Assembly: GCF_028283785.1 (NCBI RefSeq)
Contig: NZ_JAPWKB010000019.1
Span: 1,198,001-1,262,000, forward strand
Source: Paraburkholderia sp.
GTDB lineage: Bacteria > Pseudomonadota > Gammaproteobacteria > Burkholderiales > Burkholderiaceae
Direction: 5' to 3'
DNA length: 64,000 bases
Shown: in pieces, positions 44,711-54,583 of the stretch
Layout: each line of letters starts with the position of its first letter
Position numbering within the stretch: the first letter of the stretch is position 1
The notes under the pieces: model-generated
The model's input: the letters and a program-made list of their open reading frames with translations, nothing else
Databases searched by the model: none
What the model was told of the DNA's origin: nothing
Made by a program: the position numbers and the translations under genes

Positions 44711-45619
44711 ACGTCGGGCGACAGCCGCCCCGCGTTATCCGCATTCACGCCGGGTCGGATCCCGGCGATCTTCGCCAGTCCCGCGCGGTCATCGTTGCTG
44801 TCAAGCGAGTCGAGAAGCGTGCCGTGATGCACGGCGTGTTCTCACCATGATCCACGCGGCGATCGTCACCGCAATTCTGGTAACAGGCCGGTCGGTCTGC
44901 TATCCGTTCCTCTTTCTCACGATGCCGGCATGTGCGCTGTTACAAGTGCTCGCATGCTTGCACACGTGCGCCTCGCGCGTTCGCGCATCCGATATACCAC
45001 GCCTGCCGTATACACCTATATTCCGGGCATTTTATGACGCCGATACGATAGTGATGCGCGTGCATTTCTAGCGGCGTGACACGCGGTAAGCAAACCCTGC
45101 TGTCGACGCGGGTATCGATTGCGAATGAATCATCTGCTGGTGAATCGCGAACCAACTTGCGATTCGTCGCTCACACCTTCAGCGACGAACAAGTAGCGGC
45201 ATCCGCGATTAAAGATGTAACACACGATCACGCGCTGTACACGCATCGCACTGTTCGCGCGTTGCAGGAAAAAGCGGGGCAGCACTCACCGCAAGATGTA
45301 ACGGACGTATGCAATGCGACGCAATGTTCGCTCACACACAGCGGCAACTGCGTCGCCTTGCGAATGTGATGCGGAAGGGTGCATCGACGATGTCGCTATC
45401 TGTTGTAGCGTCGAGAGTAAGGCTTGATGGACGCGCAAGATTGTAGGTGACCGAATCTGCGTTTCCAAGTGTCGAATGTAACGTCATGACTACGGCGCTA
45501 TTTTTCGCAACGTAGTTCGTGAAAAAAAATTTAAAAGGGTTTAGGATGAATTCGAGCGATGTCGTTTCCGAATAGCGCGCCGCGCACGACATCAATCCAG
45601 ACTTCGGCGAGGAGGTAGC
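44711..45619. other. Long, AT-richer upstream region of the prkA operon
   Basis: 909 bp without a convincing gene. Short open frames inside show no coding-like codon bias. GC content drops from about 44880. Seen: GATGTAAC at 45214 and again at 45295; GAATCGC/GCGATTC stem at 45142-45165; and a run AAAAAAAATTTAAAAGGG at about 45523. It probably carries several promoters or regulatory sites; no sigma-factor box could be assigned with confidence. Confidence 0.5.
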
Positions 45620-47542
45620 ATGGATATCTACAGCAGTTTCGCGACCCGCTTCGAAAAAACGCGAGAAGATGAACTCTCGCTTGAGGAGTATCTCGCGCTC
45701 TGCAAAGAAAATCCCGCCGCGTACGCCACCGCTGGCGAACGCATGTTAACGGCTATTGGCGAGCCCGAACAGATCGACACGCGTAACGATCCGCGCACGT
45801 CGCGCATCTTCGCGAACAAGGTCATCAAGGTATACCCCGCATTCCGTGAGTTCTACGGAATGGAAGACGTGATCGAGCAGGTGGTCGCGTACTTCCGGCA
45901 CTCGGCCCAGGGGCTCGAAGAGAAGAAACAGATCCTGTATTTGCTCGGTCCGGTCGGCGGCGGCAAGTCGTCCATCGCGGAACGTCTGAAGCAACTCATG
46001 GAACGCGTACCGTTCTATGCAATCAAGGGCTCGCCCGTCAATGAATCGCCACTCGGGCTATTCGATTACGACGAGGACGGTCCGATCCTCGAAGAGCAGT
46101 ACGGCATACCGCGCCGCTACCTGAAAAGCATTCTGAGTCCGTGGGCCGTCAAGCGGCTGCACGAGTACAACGGCGACATCCGCAAGTTCCGCGTGGTGCG
46201 TCGTTATCCTTCCGTGTTGCGTCAGATCGGTATCGCTAAAACCGAACCGGGCGACGAAAACAATCAGGACATCTCGTCGCTCGTCGGCAAGGTCGATATC
46301 CGCAAGCTCGAACAGTACGCGCAAGACGACGCGGATGCTTATAGCTACTCCGGCGGTCTGTGTCTCGCGAATCAGGGCTTGCTCGAGTTCGTCGAAATGT
46401 TCAAGGCGCCGATCAAGGTCTTGCACCCGTTGTTGACGGCCACCCAGGAAGGTAACTTCAAGGGCACCGAAGGCTTCGGCGCGATCCCGTTCGACGGCGT
46501 GATTCTCGCCCACTCAAATGAGTCGGAATGGAAGGCATTCCGTAACAACCGCAATAACGAAGCACTGCTCGATCGTATCTTCGTGGTGAAGGTGCCTTAC
46601 TGCCTGCGCTATTCGGAAGAGATCAAGATCTACGAGAAGCTGATCCGCAACTCGTCGCTGTCTACGGCAGTGTGTGCACCCGGCACGCTGAAGATGATGG
46701 CGCAGATGTCGGTGCTGACGCGCCTGCAGGAGCCGGAGAATTCCAGCCTGTTCTCGAAGATGCAGGTGTACGACGGCGAGAACCTGAAAGACACCGACCC
46801 GAAAGCGAAGTCGTATCAGGAGTACCGCGATTTCGCCGGCGTCGACGAAGGCATGACGGGCGTATCCACCCGCTTCGCGTTCAAGATCCTGTCGCGTGTA
46901 TTCAACTTCGATACGTCGGAAGTCGCGGCGAATCCGGTGCATCTGATGTACGTGCTCGAACAGCAGATCGAACGCGAGCAGTTCCCGCCGGAAACCGAAC
47001 AGAAGTACCTGTCCTTTATCAAGGACGTGCTCGCGTCGCGCTACGCGGAGTTTATCGGCAAGGAAATCCAGACCGCGTATCTGGAGTCGTATTCGGAATA
47101 CGGGCAGAACATTTTCGATCGCTATGTGACGTACGCAGACTTCTGGATTCAGGATCAGGAGTTCCGCGATCACGACACCGGCGAGAGCTTCGACCGCGCC
47201 GCATTGAATGCGGAACTGGAGAAGATCGAAAAGCCCGCGGGCATCAGCAATCCGAAGGACTTCCGCAACGAGATCGTCAATTTCGTGCTGCGTGCAAGAG
47301 CTGCGAATGCCGGGAAGAATCCGGCGTGGATCAGCTACGAGAAACTGCGCGTCGTGATCGAAAAGAAGATGTTCTCGAACACGGAAGAGCTGTTGCCGGT
47401 CATCTCGTTCAACGCGAAAGGATCGGCGGAAGAACAGCGCAAGCACGAAGACTTCGTCAACCGGATGGTCGCGAAGGGCTACACGCCCAAGCAGGTGCGA
47501 CTTCTGTGCGACTGGTATCTGCGCGTGCGCAAGTCGTCATGA
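45620..47542 (+). CDS. prkA: PrkA-type serine protein kinase (AAA+ domain)
   Basis: A 640-aa protein, the usual length for PrkA/YeaG. AAA+ Walker A GPVGGGKS at residues 110-117, sensor region GVILAHSNESEWKAFRNN, and the C-terminal PrkA kinase-like domain. In E. coli YeaG acts with YeaH in nitrogen starvation and stationary phase; in Bacillus PrkA affects sporulation. GGAGG at the ideal distance. First gene of prkA-yeaH-spoVR, a conserved stress operon in non-sporulating proteobacteria. Confidence 0.95.
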   Translation: MDIYSSFATRFEKTREDELSLEEYLALCKENPAAYATAGERMLTAIGEPEQIDTRNDPRTSRIFANKVIKVYPAFREFYGMEDVIEQVVAYFRHSAQGLEEKKQILYLLGPVGGGKSSIAERLKQLMERVPFYAIKGSPVNESPLGLFDYDEDGPILEEQYGIPRRYLKSILSPWAVKRLHEYNGDIRKFRVVRRYPSVLRQIGIAKTEPGDENNQDISSLVGKVDIRKLEQYAQDDADAYSYSGGLCLANQGLLEFVEMFKAPIKVLHPLLTATQEGNFKGTEGFGAIPFDGVILAHSNESEWKAFRNNRNNEALLDRIFVVKVPYCLRYSEEIKIYEKLIRNSSLSTAVCAPGTLKMMAQMSVLTRLQEPENSSLFSKMQVYDGENLKDTDPKAKSYQEYRDFAGVDEGMTGVSTRFAFKILSRVFNFDTSEVAANPVHLMYVLEQQIEREQFPPETEQKYLSFIKDVLASRYAEFIGKEIQTAYLESYSEYGQNIFDRYVTYADFWIQDQEFRDHDTGESFDRAALNAELEKIEKPAGISNPKDFRNEIVNFVLRARAANAGKNPAWISYEKLRVVIEKKMFSNTEELLPVISFNAKGSAEEQRKHEDFVNRMVAKGYTPKQVRLLCDWYLRVRKSS

Positions 47543-47674
47543 TGCGCACGGCGCATCGCCCGCGCGAGAGCGTCGCGCGGGCGCCTTGCGGGGCGCAAGC
47601 TGCATCGTAAGCAGTCGCATGCACCACTTGCGCCCCGCACACCCGAATTCGCGGCGCTGCATGGGAGACCGGAT

Positions 47675-48946
47675 GTGCTTCATCAAATCATCGACCGCAG
47701 GCTGGCTGGCAAGAACAAGAGTATTGCAAATCGCGAACGCTTCCTGCGTCGCGTAAAGAACTACATTCGTCGCGCCGTCTCGGACGCGGTGCGCGACCGT
47801 AGCATCAAAGATATCCAGAACACGCAGAGCATCACCATTCCGCGTAAGGACATAGCGGAGCCGTCGTTCCGGCATGGTCCGGGCGGCAAGCGTGAGATGG
47901 TCCATCCCGGTAACGCGGACTACATCCGCGGCGACAAGATTCAGCGTCCGCAAGGCGGGGGCGGCGGGGGCGGCGGCAATCAGGCCAGCAACGAAGGCGA
48001 CGGTCAGGACGACTTCGTCTTCGAGTTGAGCCGTGAAGAATTCATGCAGTACTTCTTCGACGATCTCGAACTGCCGCGTCTCGTCAAAACCCATCTGCTC
48101 GCGGTTCCCACGTGGAAAAGCATTCGTGCGGGCTGGGCGGCCGAAGGCACGCCGAACAATATCGACGTGGTCCGTTCGCTGCGCAGCGCGCTCGGTCGCC
48201 GCATCGCGCTCGGTGCGCCGTTGACCAACGAACTGCGCGAGATGGAACGGCAGCTCGACGAGTTGAAGGCCGACACCGCAGACCGTCGCGATGAAATCCG
48301 TCTGCTCGAAGAGGAAATCCACCATCTGCGCGGACGCATCTGGCGCATTCCGTTTATCGATCCGTTCGACTTGCGCTACGTGAACCGCGTGAAGCAACCC
48401 ACGCCGTCGAGTCAGGCCGTGATGTTCTGCCTGATGGACGTGTCCGGTTCGATGGACGAGCAGCGCAAGGATCTCGCGAAGCGCTTCTTTATCCTGTTGT
48501 ATCTGTTCCTGAAACGGAACTACGAGAAGATCGAGGTGGTGTTTATCCGTCACCACACGCGCGCCGAAGAAGTCGACGAAGAAACCTTCTTTCATTCCAC
48601 CGAATCCGGCGGCACGGTCGTATCGAGCGCGCTGGAATTGATGACCAAGGTGATGGAAGAACGCTACTCGCCGAGTGAATGGAATATTTACGGCGCGCAG
48701 GCTTCCGACGGCGACAACTGGACCGATGACTCCCCAAAATGTCGCAAGATGCTGCATGATGACATTCTGACGAAGGTGCGTTATTTTGCCTATATTCAGG
48801 TAACGCCCGAAGAGCAGAATCTGTGGCTCGAATATGCGCAACTGGCGCTCAGCCAGCCGCATATGGCGATGAAAAAGGTCGAGGGGGCCGCGGACATCTA
48901 TCCGGTTTTCAGGGAGTTGTTCGAGAAGCAGGTGGCGGCTGCATGA
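47675..48946 (+). CDS. yeaH: YeaH/YhbH family protein (DUF444, von Willebrand A-like)
   Basis: A 423-aa protein. Basic N-terminus, an eight-glycine run at about residues 94-101, a coiled-coil-like segment (REMERQLDELKADTADRRDEIRLLEEEI), then a VWA-like domain beginning VMFCLMDVSGSMDEQ at about 249-262, whose DxSxS is the metal-ion adhesion site. GTG start at 47675 with GGAGACC upstream. Partner of PrkA by conserved neighbourhood. Its stop is overlapped by an alternative upstream ATG of the next gene. Confidence 0.93.
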   Translation: MLHQIIDRRLAGKNKSIANRERFLRRVKNYIRRAVSDAVRDRSIKDIQNTQSITIPRKDIAEPSFRHGPGGKREMVHPGNADYIRGDKIQRPQGGGGGGGGNQASNEGDGQDDFVFELSREEFMQYFFDDLELPRLVKTHLLAVPTWKSIRAGWAAEGTPNNIDVVRSLRSALGRRIALGAPLTNELREMERQLDELKADTADRRDEIRLLEEEIHHLRGRIWRIPFIDPFDLRYVNRVKQPTPSSQAVMFCLMDVSGSMDEQRKDLAKRFFILLYLFLKRNYEKIEVVFIRHHTRAEEVDEETFFHSTESGGTVVSSALELMTKVMEERYSPSEWNIYGAQASDGDNWTDDSPKCRKMLHDDILTKVRYFAYIQVTPEEQNLWLEYAQLALSQPHMAMKKVEGAADIYPVFRELFEKQVAAA

Positions 48947-49119
48947 CGACACGACATCTGCATAACGAAGCGCGCGGCTATCAGCCGGAGCGCGGGACAG
49001 GCGTGCCGAAGCCATCCGGGCATGCCGAGACCGGTGCGGTCGGGGCCGGTGCAGCGCAAGCGGCTGCCGGAACGCGAGGACACACCGGAACGCCCGTCGA
49101 AGGGCAAAAGGAAGTCCGT

Positions 49120-50643
49120 ATGAATGTAGCCGATAGACGGCCATTGCCGTGCCCGTCCGACTGGACCTTCGAATTGATCGAAGAGTACGACACGCATATC
49201 GCTCAGGTCGCCGAGCAATATGAACTCGACGTCTATCCGATCCAGCTCGAACTCATCAGCGCCGAACAGATGATGGACGCGTATGCGTCCGTCGGCATGC
49301 CGGTCAATTACCGTCACTGGTCGTTCGGCAAACACTTTCTCGCTACCGAAAAAAGCTACCGTCGCGGGCAGATGGGGCTTGCGTACGAGATCGTGATCAA
49401 CTCCAACCCCTGCATCGCGTATCTGATGGAAGAGAACACGATGACGATGCAGGCGCTCGTCATCGCGCACGCCGCGTACGGGCACAACTCGTTTTTCAAG
49501 GGCAACTATCTGTTCAAGCTCTGGACAGATGCGCACGCCATCGTCGATTACCTCGTGTACGCGAAGAATTACATCGCGGAATGCGAAGAGCGTTTCGGGC
49601 TCGATCGCGTCGAGGAACTGCTCGATTCGTGCCATGCGCTGATGAACTACGGCGTGGACCGCTACAAGCGGCCGCAGAAGTTGTCGCTGGCGAAAGAGTC
49701 TGCTGCGCGTCGCGAGCGCGAAGCGTATCTGCAATCGCAGGTCAACGAATTGTGGCGCACGCTGCCTACGCGTCACACGCCGTTGCCTGAAGAGATCGAC
49801 CAGCGGTATCCGCCGGAGCCGCAGGAAAACCTGCTGTACTTCGCGGAGAAAAATTCGCCGTTGCTGGAGCCGTGGGAACGCGAAGTGATCCGCATCGTGC
49901 GCAAGGTCGGCCAGTACTTTTACCCGCAGCGTCAGACGCAGGTGATGAACGAAGGTTGGGCGACGTTCTGGCACTACACGTTGCTCAATACGATGTACAA
50001 CCAGGGCAAGCTGGAAGACGGCTTCATGATGGAGTTTCTCCATTCGCACAGCAATGTCGTCTATCAACCGCCCGTTACGAAAAAGTATTACAGCGGCATC
50101 AATCCGTACGCGCTCGGTTTTTCGATGATGAGCGACATTCGGCGTATCTGCGAAAACCCGACGGAAGAAGACCGGCGCTGGTTCCCGGAACTGGCCGGAA
50201 GCCCGTGGCTGCCCGCGCTGCACTATGCAATGCGCAATTTCAAGGACGAGAGTTTTATCGCGCAGTATCTGTCGCCGAACATGATTCGCGAGATGCGGCT
50301 GTTCTCGGTGCTCGACGACGATATGCGCGATGCGCTCGAAGTGTCGGCGATTCACGACGACAGCGGTTATCAGTACGTACGTCAGGCGTTGTCGCGGCAG
50401 TACGACATGCATCATCGCGAGCCGAACATCCAGGTGTGGTCGGTGAATACGCGTGGAGACCGCAGTCTGACGTTGCGGCATTTCATGAGCGATAACCGTC
50501 ATCTGTCGGGAGACAGCGACGAAGTGCTGAAGCATATGGCGCGACTCTGGCAGTTCGACGTCTATCTGGAAAGCGTCGACGAAAACGGCACGGTCAGAAA
50601 GCGCTACGAGTGCAAGTATCAGCCGCCGGCAATCCGGTTGTAG
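49120..50643 (+). CDS. SpoVR family protein
   Basis: A 507-aa protein (YcgB/SpoVR family). Opens SDWTFELIEEYDTHIAQVAEQYELDVYPIQLELISAEQMMDAYASVGMP (cited in parts), and contains NEGWATFWHYTLLN and MMSDIRRICENP, which are diagnostic. The start at 49120 has AAAAGGAAG at ideal distance and gives the usual length. An in-frame ATG at 48943, overlapping the yeaH stop (ATGA), would add 59 Gly/Ala-rich residues with weaker codon bias. Function unknown; always found with PrkA and YeaH. A UUCG terminator follows. Confidence 0.92.
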   Translation: MNVADRRPLPCPSDWTFELIEEYDTHIAQVAEQYELDVYPIQLELISAEQMMDAYASVGMPVNYRHWSFGKHFLATEKSYRRGQMGLAYEIVINSNPCIAYLMEENTMTMQALVIAHAAYGHNSFFKGNYLFKLWTDAHAIVDYLVYAKNYIAECEERFGLDRVEELLDSCHALMNYGVDRYKRPQKLSLAKESAARREREAYLQSQVNELWRTLPTRHTPLPEEIDQRYPPEPQENLLYFAEKNSPLLEPWEREVIRIVRKVGQYFYPQRQTQVMNEGWATFWHYTLLNTMYNQGKLEDGFMMEFLHSHSNVVYQPPVTKKYYSGINPYALGFSMMSDIRRICENPTEEDRRWFPELAGSPWLPALHYAMRNFKDESFIAQYLSPNMIREMRLFSVLDDDMRDALEVSAIHDDSGYQYVRQALSRQYDMHHREPNIQVWSVNTRGDRSLTLRHFMSDNRHLSGDSDEVLKHMARLWQFDVYLESVDENGTVRKRYECKYQPPAIRL

Positions 50644-50700
50644 CCGCTGATACGTCATCCCCGCAGGCGTCGTGCGATGTCGCACGGCGCCTCAGTTGAG

Positions 50701-50726
50701 AGCCAGCCTTCGGGCTGGCTTTTTTA
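50701..50726 (+). terminator. Rho-independent terminator after the prkA-yeaH-spoVR operon
   Basis: AGCCAGCC TTCG GGCTGGCT followed by a T run: an 8-bp stem closed by an extra-stable UUCG tetraloop. Confidence 0.93.
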
Positions 50727-50939
50727 TTGGCGAGCGGAGATGCGCTGTGATGCGGCGACGTGCTGCAAAAACATCGCCGCTATCCGCACAAATCCTGATC
50801 CTGTCTTACCCTACATTCTGCTCACACGCCGCTTTCGCGGCTGTAAAATCCGCGACGGCACCCCGTCGCAAGCGGAGCGCGCCTGGAACGCGGCGACACG
50901 ATCGCTACCTCCCGTCGAATAACAAGGACAGACACCAGC

Positions 50940-52244
50940 ATGAACGTTCAGACCGACACCCCACCTCTCTCGGCAGACGACACCCGCCGCCGGATTTTCG
51001 CTATCGTCGGTGCGTCGTCGGGCAATCTCGTCGAGTGGTTCGACTTCTACGTCTACTCGTTTTGCGCGCTGTATTTCGCGCCCGCATTTTTCCCGAGCGG
51101 CAATCCCACCACGCAGTTGCTGAACACGGCCGGCGTGTTCGCCGCGGGCTTCCTGATGCGTCCGATCGGCGGCTGGTTCTTCGGCCGCCTCGCCGACAAA
51201 CACGGCCGACGCAGGGCGATGATGGTGTCGGTGTTCATGATGTGCGGCGGCTCGCTGGTGATCGCGGTCTTGCCCACCTACGCGAAAATCGGCGCGCTTG
51301 CGCCGGCGTTGCTGCTGGTCGCACGGCTGTTCCAGGGACTGTCGGTCGGCGGCGAATACGGCACCAGCGCGACCTATATGAGTGAGGTCGCACTGCGCGG
51401 CCGTCGTGGATTTTTCGCGTCGTTCCAGTACGTGACGCTGATCGGCGGACAACTGTTCGCGCTGCTCGTGCTGGTGATCCTGCAACAACTGTTGAGCACC
51501 GAAGAACTGAAGGCGTGGGGCTGGCGCGTGCCGTTCGCGGTGGGCGCGGTGGCCGCGCTGGTGGCGCTCTATCTGCGCCGCTCGCTCGACGAAACCACCA
51601 CCGCCGAGCAGCGCCAACGCAAGGAAGCGGGCACGCTTCGCGGGCTGATGCAACACAAGGCCGCGTTCCTGACCGTGCTCGGTTTCACGGCGGGCGGCTC
51701 GCTGATCTTCTACACGTTCACGACGTACATGCAGAAGTATCTGGTCAACACGGCGGGCATGCATGCGAAGACTGCCAGCAACGTAATGACGGCGGCGCTG
51801 TTCGTCTACATGATCATGCAGCCGCTGTTCGGCGCACTGTCGGACCGCATCGGCCGCCGTCGGTCGATGATCCTGTTCGGTGTGTTCGCGACCATCGGCA
51901 CGGTGCCGTTGCTGCATACGCTGAAGGATGTCACGAGCCCGTATGCCGCGTTCGGCCTCGTGACCCTCGCGCTGGCCATCGTGAGCTTCTATACGTCGAT
52001 CAGCGGCTTGATCAAGGCGGAGATGTTCCCGCCCGAAGTGCGCGCGCTCGGCGTGGGCTTGTCGTACGCGGTTGCGAATGCGCTGTTCGGCGGTTCTGCG
52101 GAGTACGTCGCGCTGTGGTTGAAGTCGGTCGGTAACGAGTCGATGTTTTACTGGTACGTCACCGCGTTGTGCGCGGTCGCGTTGATCGTGTCGTTCCGGA
52201 TGCGTGACTCGTCGAAAGAAGGGTATCTGCGCAACGAGCCTTGA
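50940..52244 (+). CDS. kgtP: MHS-family dicarboxylate/alpha-ketoglutarate symporter
   Basis: A 434-aa, 12-helix major facilitator of the metabolite:H+ symporter family. N-terminal GNLVEWFDFYVYSFCALYFAPAFFP, the loop RPIGGWFFGRLADKHGRRRAMM, and QGLSVGGEYGTSATYMSEVA are hallmarks of KgtP/ProP. Overall sequence looks most like KgtP (2-oxoglutarate uptake). It stands alone, with its 3' end 47 bp from a convergent tiny gene. Confidence 0.9.
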   Translation: MNVQTDTPPLSADDTRRRIFAIVGASSGNLVEWFDFYVYSFCALYFAPAFFPSGNPTTQLLNTAGVFAAGFLMRPIGGWFFGRLADKHGRRRAMMVSVFMMCGGSLVIAVLPTYAKIGALAPALLLVARLFQGLSVGGEYGTSATYMSEVALRGRRGFFASFQYVTLIGGQLFALLVLVILQQLLSTEELKAWGWRVPFAVGAVAALVALYLRRSLDETTTAEQRQRKEAGTLRGLMQHKAAFLTVLGFTAGGSLIFYTFTTYMQKYLVNTAGMHAKTASNVMTAALFVYMIMQPLFGALSDRIGRRRSMILFGVFATIGTVPLLHTLKDVTSPYAAFGLVTLALAIVSFYTSISGLIKAEMFPPEVRALGVGLSYAVANALFGGSAEYVALWLKSVGNESMFYWYVTALCAVALIVSFRMRDSSKEGYLRNEP

Positions 52245-52291
52245 AGCTCGTGGCGCGGCGGGACGGTCCGCCGTTTCAGCGCCGAATGCGG

Positions 52292-52513
52292 TCACGTCAC
52301 CACGATATCCGCTGCAACCTGATGTAGCAGATCGCGCAGCGCCTCCGCCTGCGCCATCTGCGCATCGCTGCGCAAGTGGATCTGCACGGCGCGTCCCGCG
52401 ATGCCATCCACGGGGCGCGCCAGCCAGAGTTCGACTGCCAGCCCGAGTCCATCAGGACGTCCTTGCACGACAGGTTCGATGACCCGGGGTTTGAAACAGG
52501 CGGTGTCCGTCAT
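52292..52513 (-). CDS. Small protein of unknown function
   Basis: A 73-aa protein: FKPRVIEPVVQGRPDGLGLAVELWLARPVDG followed by a helical C-terminus. The GGAGGAAC ribosome-binding site before the ATG at 52513 strongly supports translation. No membrane segment and no recognised domain. Confidence 0.68.
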   Translation of the reverse strand: MTDTACFKPRVIEPVVQGRPDGLGLAVELWLARPVDGIAGRAVQIHLRSDAQMAQAEALRDLLHQVAADIVVT

Positions 52514-52723
52514 GTAGTCGTTCCTCCAGCCAGGTCGCAATTCGATGAATCGATCGTAGCCAGCGGCTCGCCTATCGGCAAACGACAAATTTGCGTTAGC
52601 AAATTACCCCGCCGCGCAATTGCGCGATTCCATCCAGCTAATAATAAAAGACGCGCGGCGTGGCGGCATCTCCATGCCGCCACGCCGCGCGTGATTCACA
52701 TGAACGCGTTCACCCGCCGCGCG

Positions 52724-52894
52724 TCAACTCACCGACGGCTCACCTTCACCCGGTTTCTTGCCCGGCTTGTCCGCGGGAGATTGCTTGCGCGCTTCGTCGT
52801 GACGCTCCGGCATTTTGCTTTTTTCGTTATCGCTATGCTCGGCCTTCTGCGGATGGTCGAGATCCGCAGTCTGGGTTTGATCGGCTTCGCTCAT
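52724..52894 (-). CDS. Tiny hydrophilic protein
   Basis: A 56-aa protein made almost only of charged and polar residues (DQTQTADLDHPQKAEHSDNEK ... DKPGKKPGEGEPSVS), predicted disordered. GGGAG lies at good distance before the ATG. Similar in character to the small protein after ligD. Function unknown. Confidence 0.6.
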   Translation of the reverse strand: MSEADQTQTADLDHPQKAEHSDNEKSKMPERHDEARKQSPADKPGKKPGEGEPSVS

Positions 52895-53488
52895 CTGAGT
52901 CTCCCATCGGGTGAATGACGCCATTGAAGCAGCAACGATCGGACCCGATCCGGATCGCGTCGCGCGTTCGTATGCGCAAAACGCAGGCAAATCCCGCTGA
53001 CAGGTCGCGCCGGATGCACATATGCAGTGCGCGCATGCGTCGTCGATGTGCGCACGCATGCGTAGCAGATGCGTGCTTCGTCGCGCGTGACAGTGAACGA
53101 AGCCTTGTCGCGTCGGCATTGTTAGCCGTGCCTACACTATCTGGCACGCGATTCGCTTAATCGGGATCAGAGTAGAAGCGGCTAGCGACCGGCACACGAT
53201 CATCGTGCCGGTAACGTGGGGCATTGCTCTTGGGGCGCATCGTGCGCCCACGTCGATCGCAGGATCGGCGTTTGAACGGGACCGTCCGGTCCCGCCGACA
53301 AGGAGCGTGCAATGTTGCCCCCAGTTCTCACATCGGTATTCCGGATTGTCGGCATCGCGTCGTTCGCATGCGCTACGCGCATGCGTGCGCGTCGGCATGC
53401 GCACAGCGCATCCGAACCCGTTCATCTCGCCCGTCCTGTTGTCCTTCCTACGTTCTCCACGTTGTTTCTCCCGTCACGGAGTCTGTCC
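52895..53488. other. Upstream region of the ABC-Rieske-amidohydrolase operon
   Basis: 594 bp without a supported gene. It contains five GCATGC sites (about 53036, 53059, 53369, 53381 and 53395), mostly within larger GC-rich dyads. At 53188-53212 is an 8-bp stem ACCGGCAC/GTGCCGGT with a second dyad CACGAT/ATCGTG inside. An AAGGAG followed by an in-frame ATG at 53312 would extend the binding protein, but would bury its signal peptide. Confidence 0.5.
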
Positions 53489-54511
53489 ATGCGCGTCCAG
53501 GATTTTCTTTACCGTTTCGCCGGTTTTACTCGCTCCACGTTGTTGCGCGCGGCAACCGCCGCCACCTGCGCGGGCACGCTGCTCGCCGCGCCGCTCGCGC
53601 ATGCCGCCGATCACGTCACGTTGCTCACGAGCTGGTATGCGCAAGCCGAGCACGGTGGTTTCTATCAGGCGCTCGCAACCGGTCTCTACAAAAAGGCCGG
53701 TCTCGACGTGACGATCAAGATGGGCGGTCCGCAAGTCAACGGCATGCAGTTGCTCGCGGGCGGACAAGCGGACTTCATTCTCGGTTACGACTTTCAGGTG
53801 CTGTCGAGCGTCGAAGCCGGGATTCCGGTGACGACCGTGGCTGCTGCATTCCAGTTCGATCCGCAAGGGATGATGACGCATAGCGACGTCACGAGTCTCG
53901 CGGGCCTCAAGGGCAAGACGATTCTCGTCGCGGGTTCGGGCCGCACCAGCTGGTGGCCGTGGCTGAAGGAAAAATACGGTTACACCGATGCGCAGGCGCG
54001 GCCGTACACGTTCAACCTGCAACCGTTCTTCGCGGACCCGAATACGGCAATGCAGGCGTATCCGTCATCCGAAACATTCCAGGCCGAACAGGCCCATGCG
54101 AACGCACATTTCTTCCTGTTCGCCGACGACGGCTATCCGCCGTACAACGACACGATCGTCGCGATGCGCGACACGTTGAAGGCGAAACCCGATGTGGTCG
54201 CGCGCTTTGTGAAGGCGTCGATGGAAGGCTGGAAAAGCTATCTGAACGATCCCGCACCGGCCAATGCGTTAATCAAGAAAGACAACCCCGAGATGAGCGA
54301 CGCGCAACTCGCCTACGGCGTCGCGCAACTGAAAAAGCTGAAGCTCGTGACGGGTGGCGACGCATCGACGATGGGTATCGGCGCGATGACCGACGCACGC
54401 TGGAAGAAGACCTACGACTACATGGTCGGCGCGAAATTACTGAAGCCCGCCACCGACTATCACAGCGCGTACACGCTGCAATTCATCCAGACCGCGAAGG
54501 TCATGCCGTAA
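53489..54511 (+). CDS. ABC transporter substrate-binding protein (NMT1/SsuA/TauA-like)
   Basis: A 340-aa periplasmic protein. Signal peptide with cleavage after AHAA near residue 40; mature sequence DHVTLLTSWYAQAEHGGFYQALATGLYKKAGLDVTIKMGG is typical of the NMT1/ThiY-like family that binds pyrimidines, taurine, sulfonates or nitriles. First gene of a five-gene operon with a Rieske oxygenase and an amidohydrolase, which suggests an N-heterocyclic ligand. Start at 53489 (GGAG); an upstream in-frame ATG at 53312 is less likely. Confidence 0.87.
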   Translation: MRVQDFLYRFAGFTRSTLLRAATAATCAGTLLAAPLAHAADHVTLLTSWYAQAEHGGFYQALATGLYKKAGLDVTIKMGGPQVNGMQLLAGGQADFILGYDFQVLSSVEAGIPVTTVAAAFQFDPQGMMTHSDVTSLAGLKGKTILVAGSGRTSWWPWLKEKYGYTDAQARPYTFNLQPFFADPNTAMQAYPSSETFQAEQAHANAHFFLFADDGYPPYNDTIVAMRDTLKAKPDVVARFVKASMEGWKSYLNDPAPANALIKKDNPEMSDAQLAYGVAQLKKLKLVTGGDASTMGIGAMTDARWKKTYDYMVGAKLLKPATDYHSAYTLQFIQTAKVMP

Positions 54512-54583
54512 GCGAGCGCACGACTTACAACGAACTGCACGAAAACGCAGTCACCCCGATACAGGCAATACAGGAGATTCACG

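Noticed and set aside
44838..45369. Two short frames (about 78 and 97 aa) upstream of prkA
   Set aside because: No ribosome-binding site at convincing distance, codon use unlike the neighbours, no recognisable protein sequence.
48943..49119. Upstream start of the SpoVR gene overlapping the yeaH stop (ATGA)
   Set aside because: The extension is Gly/Ala/Thr-rich with weaker codon bias, whereas 49120 has an ideal ribosome-binding site and gives the family length. Not fully excluded.
53312..53488. Upstream in-frame start of the ABC binding protein with AAGGAG before it
   Set aside because: It would place 59 Arg/Ser-rich residues in front of a normal signal peptide. Kept only as an alternative.
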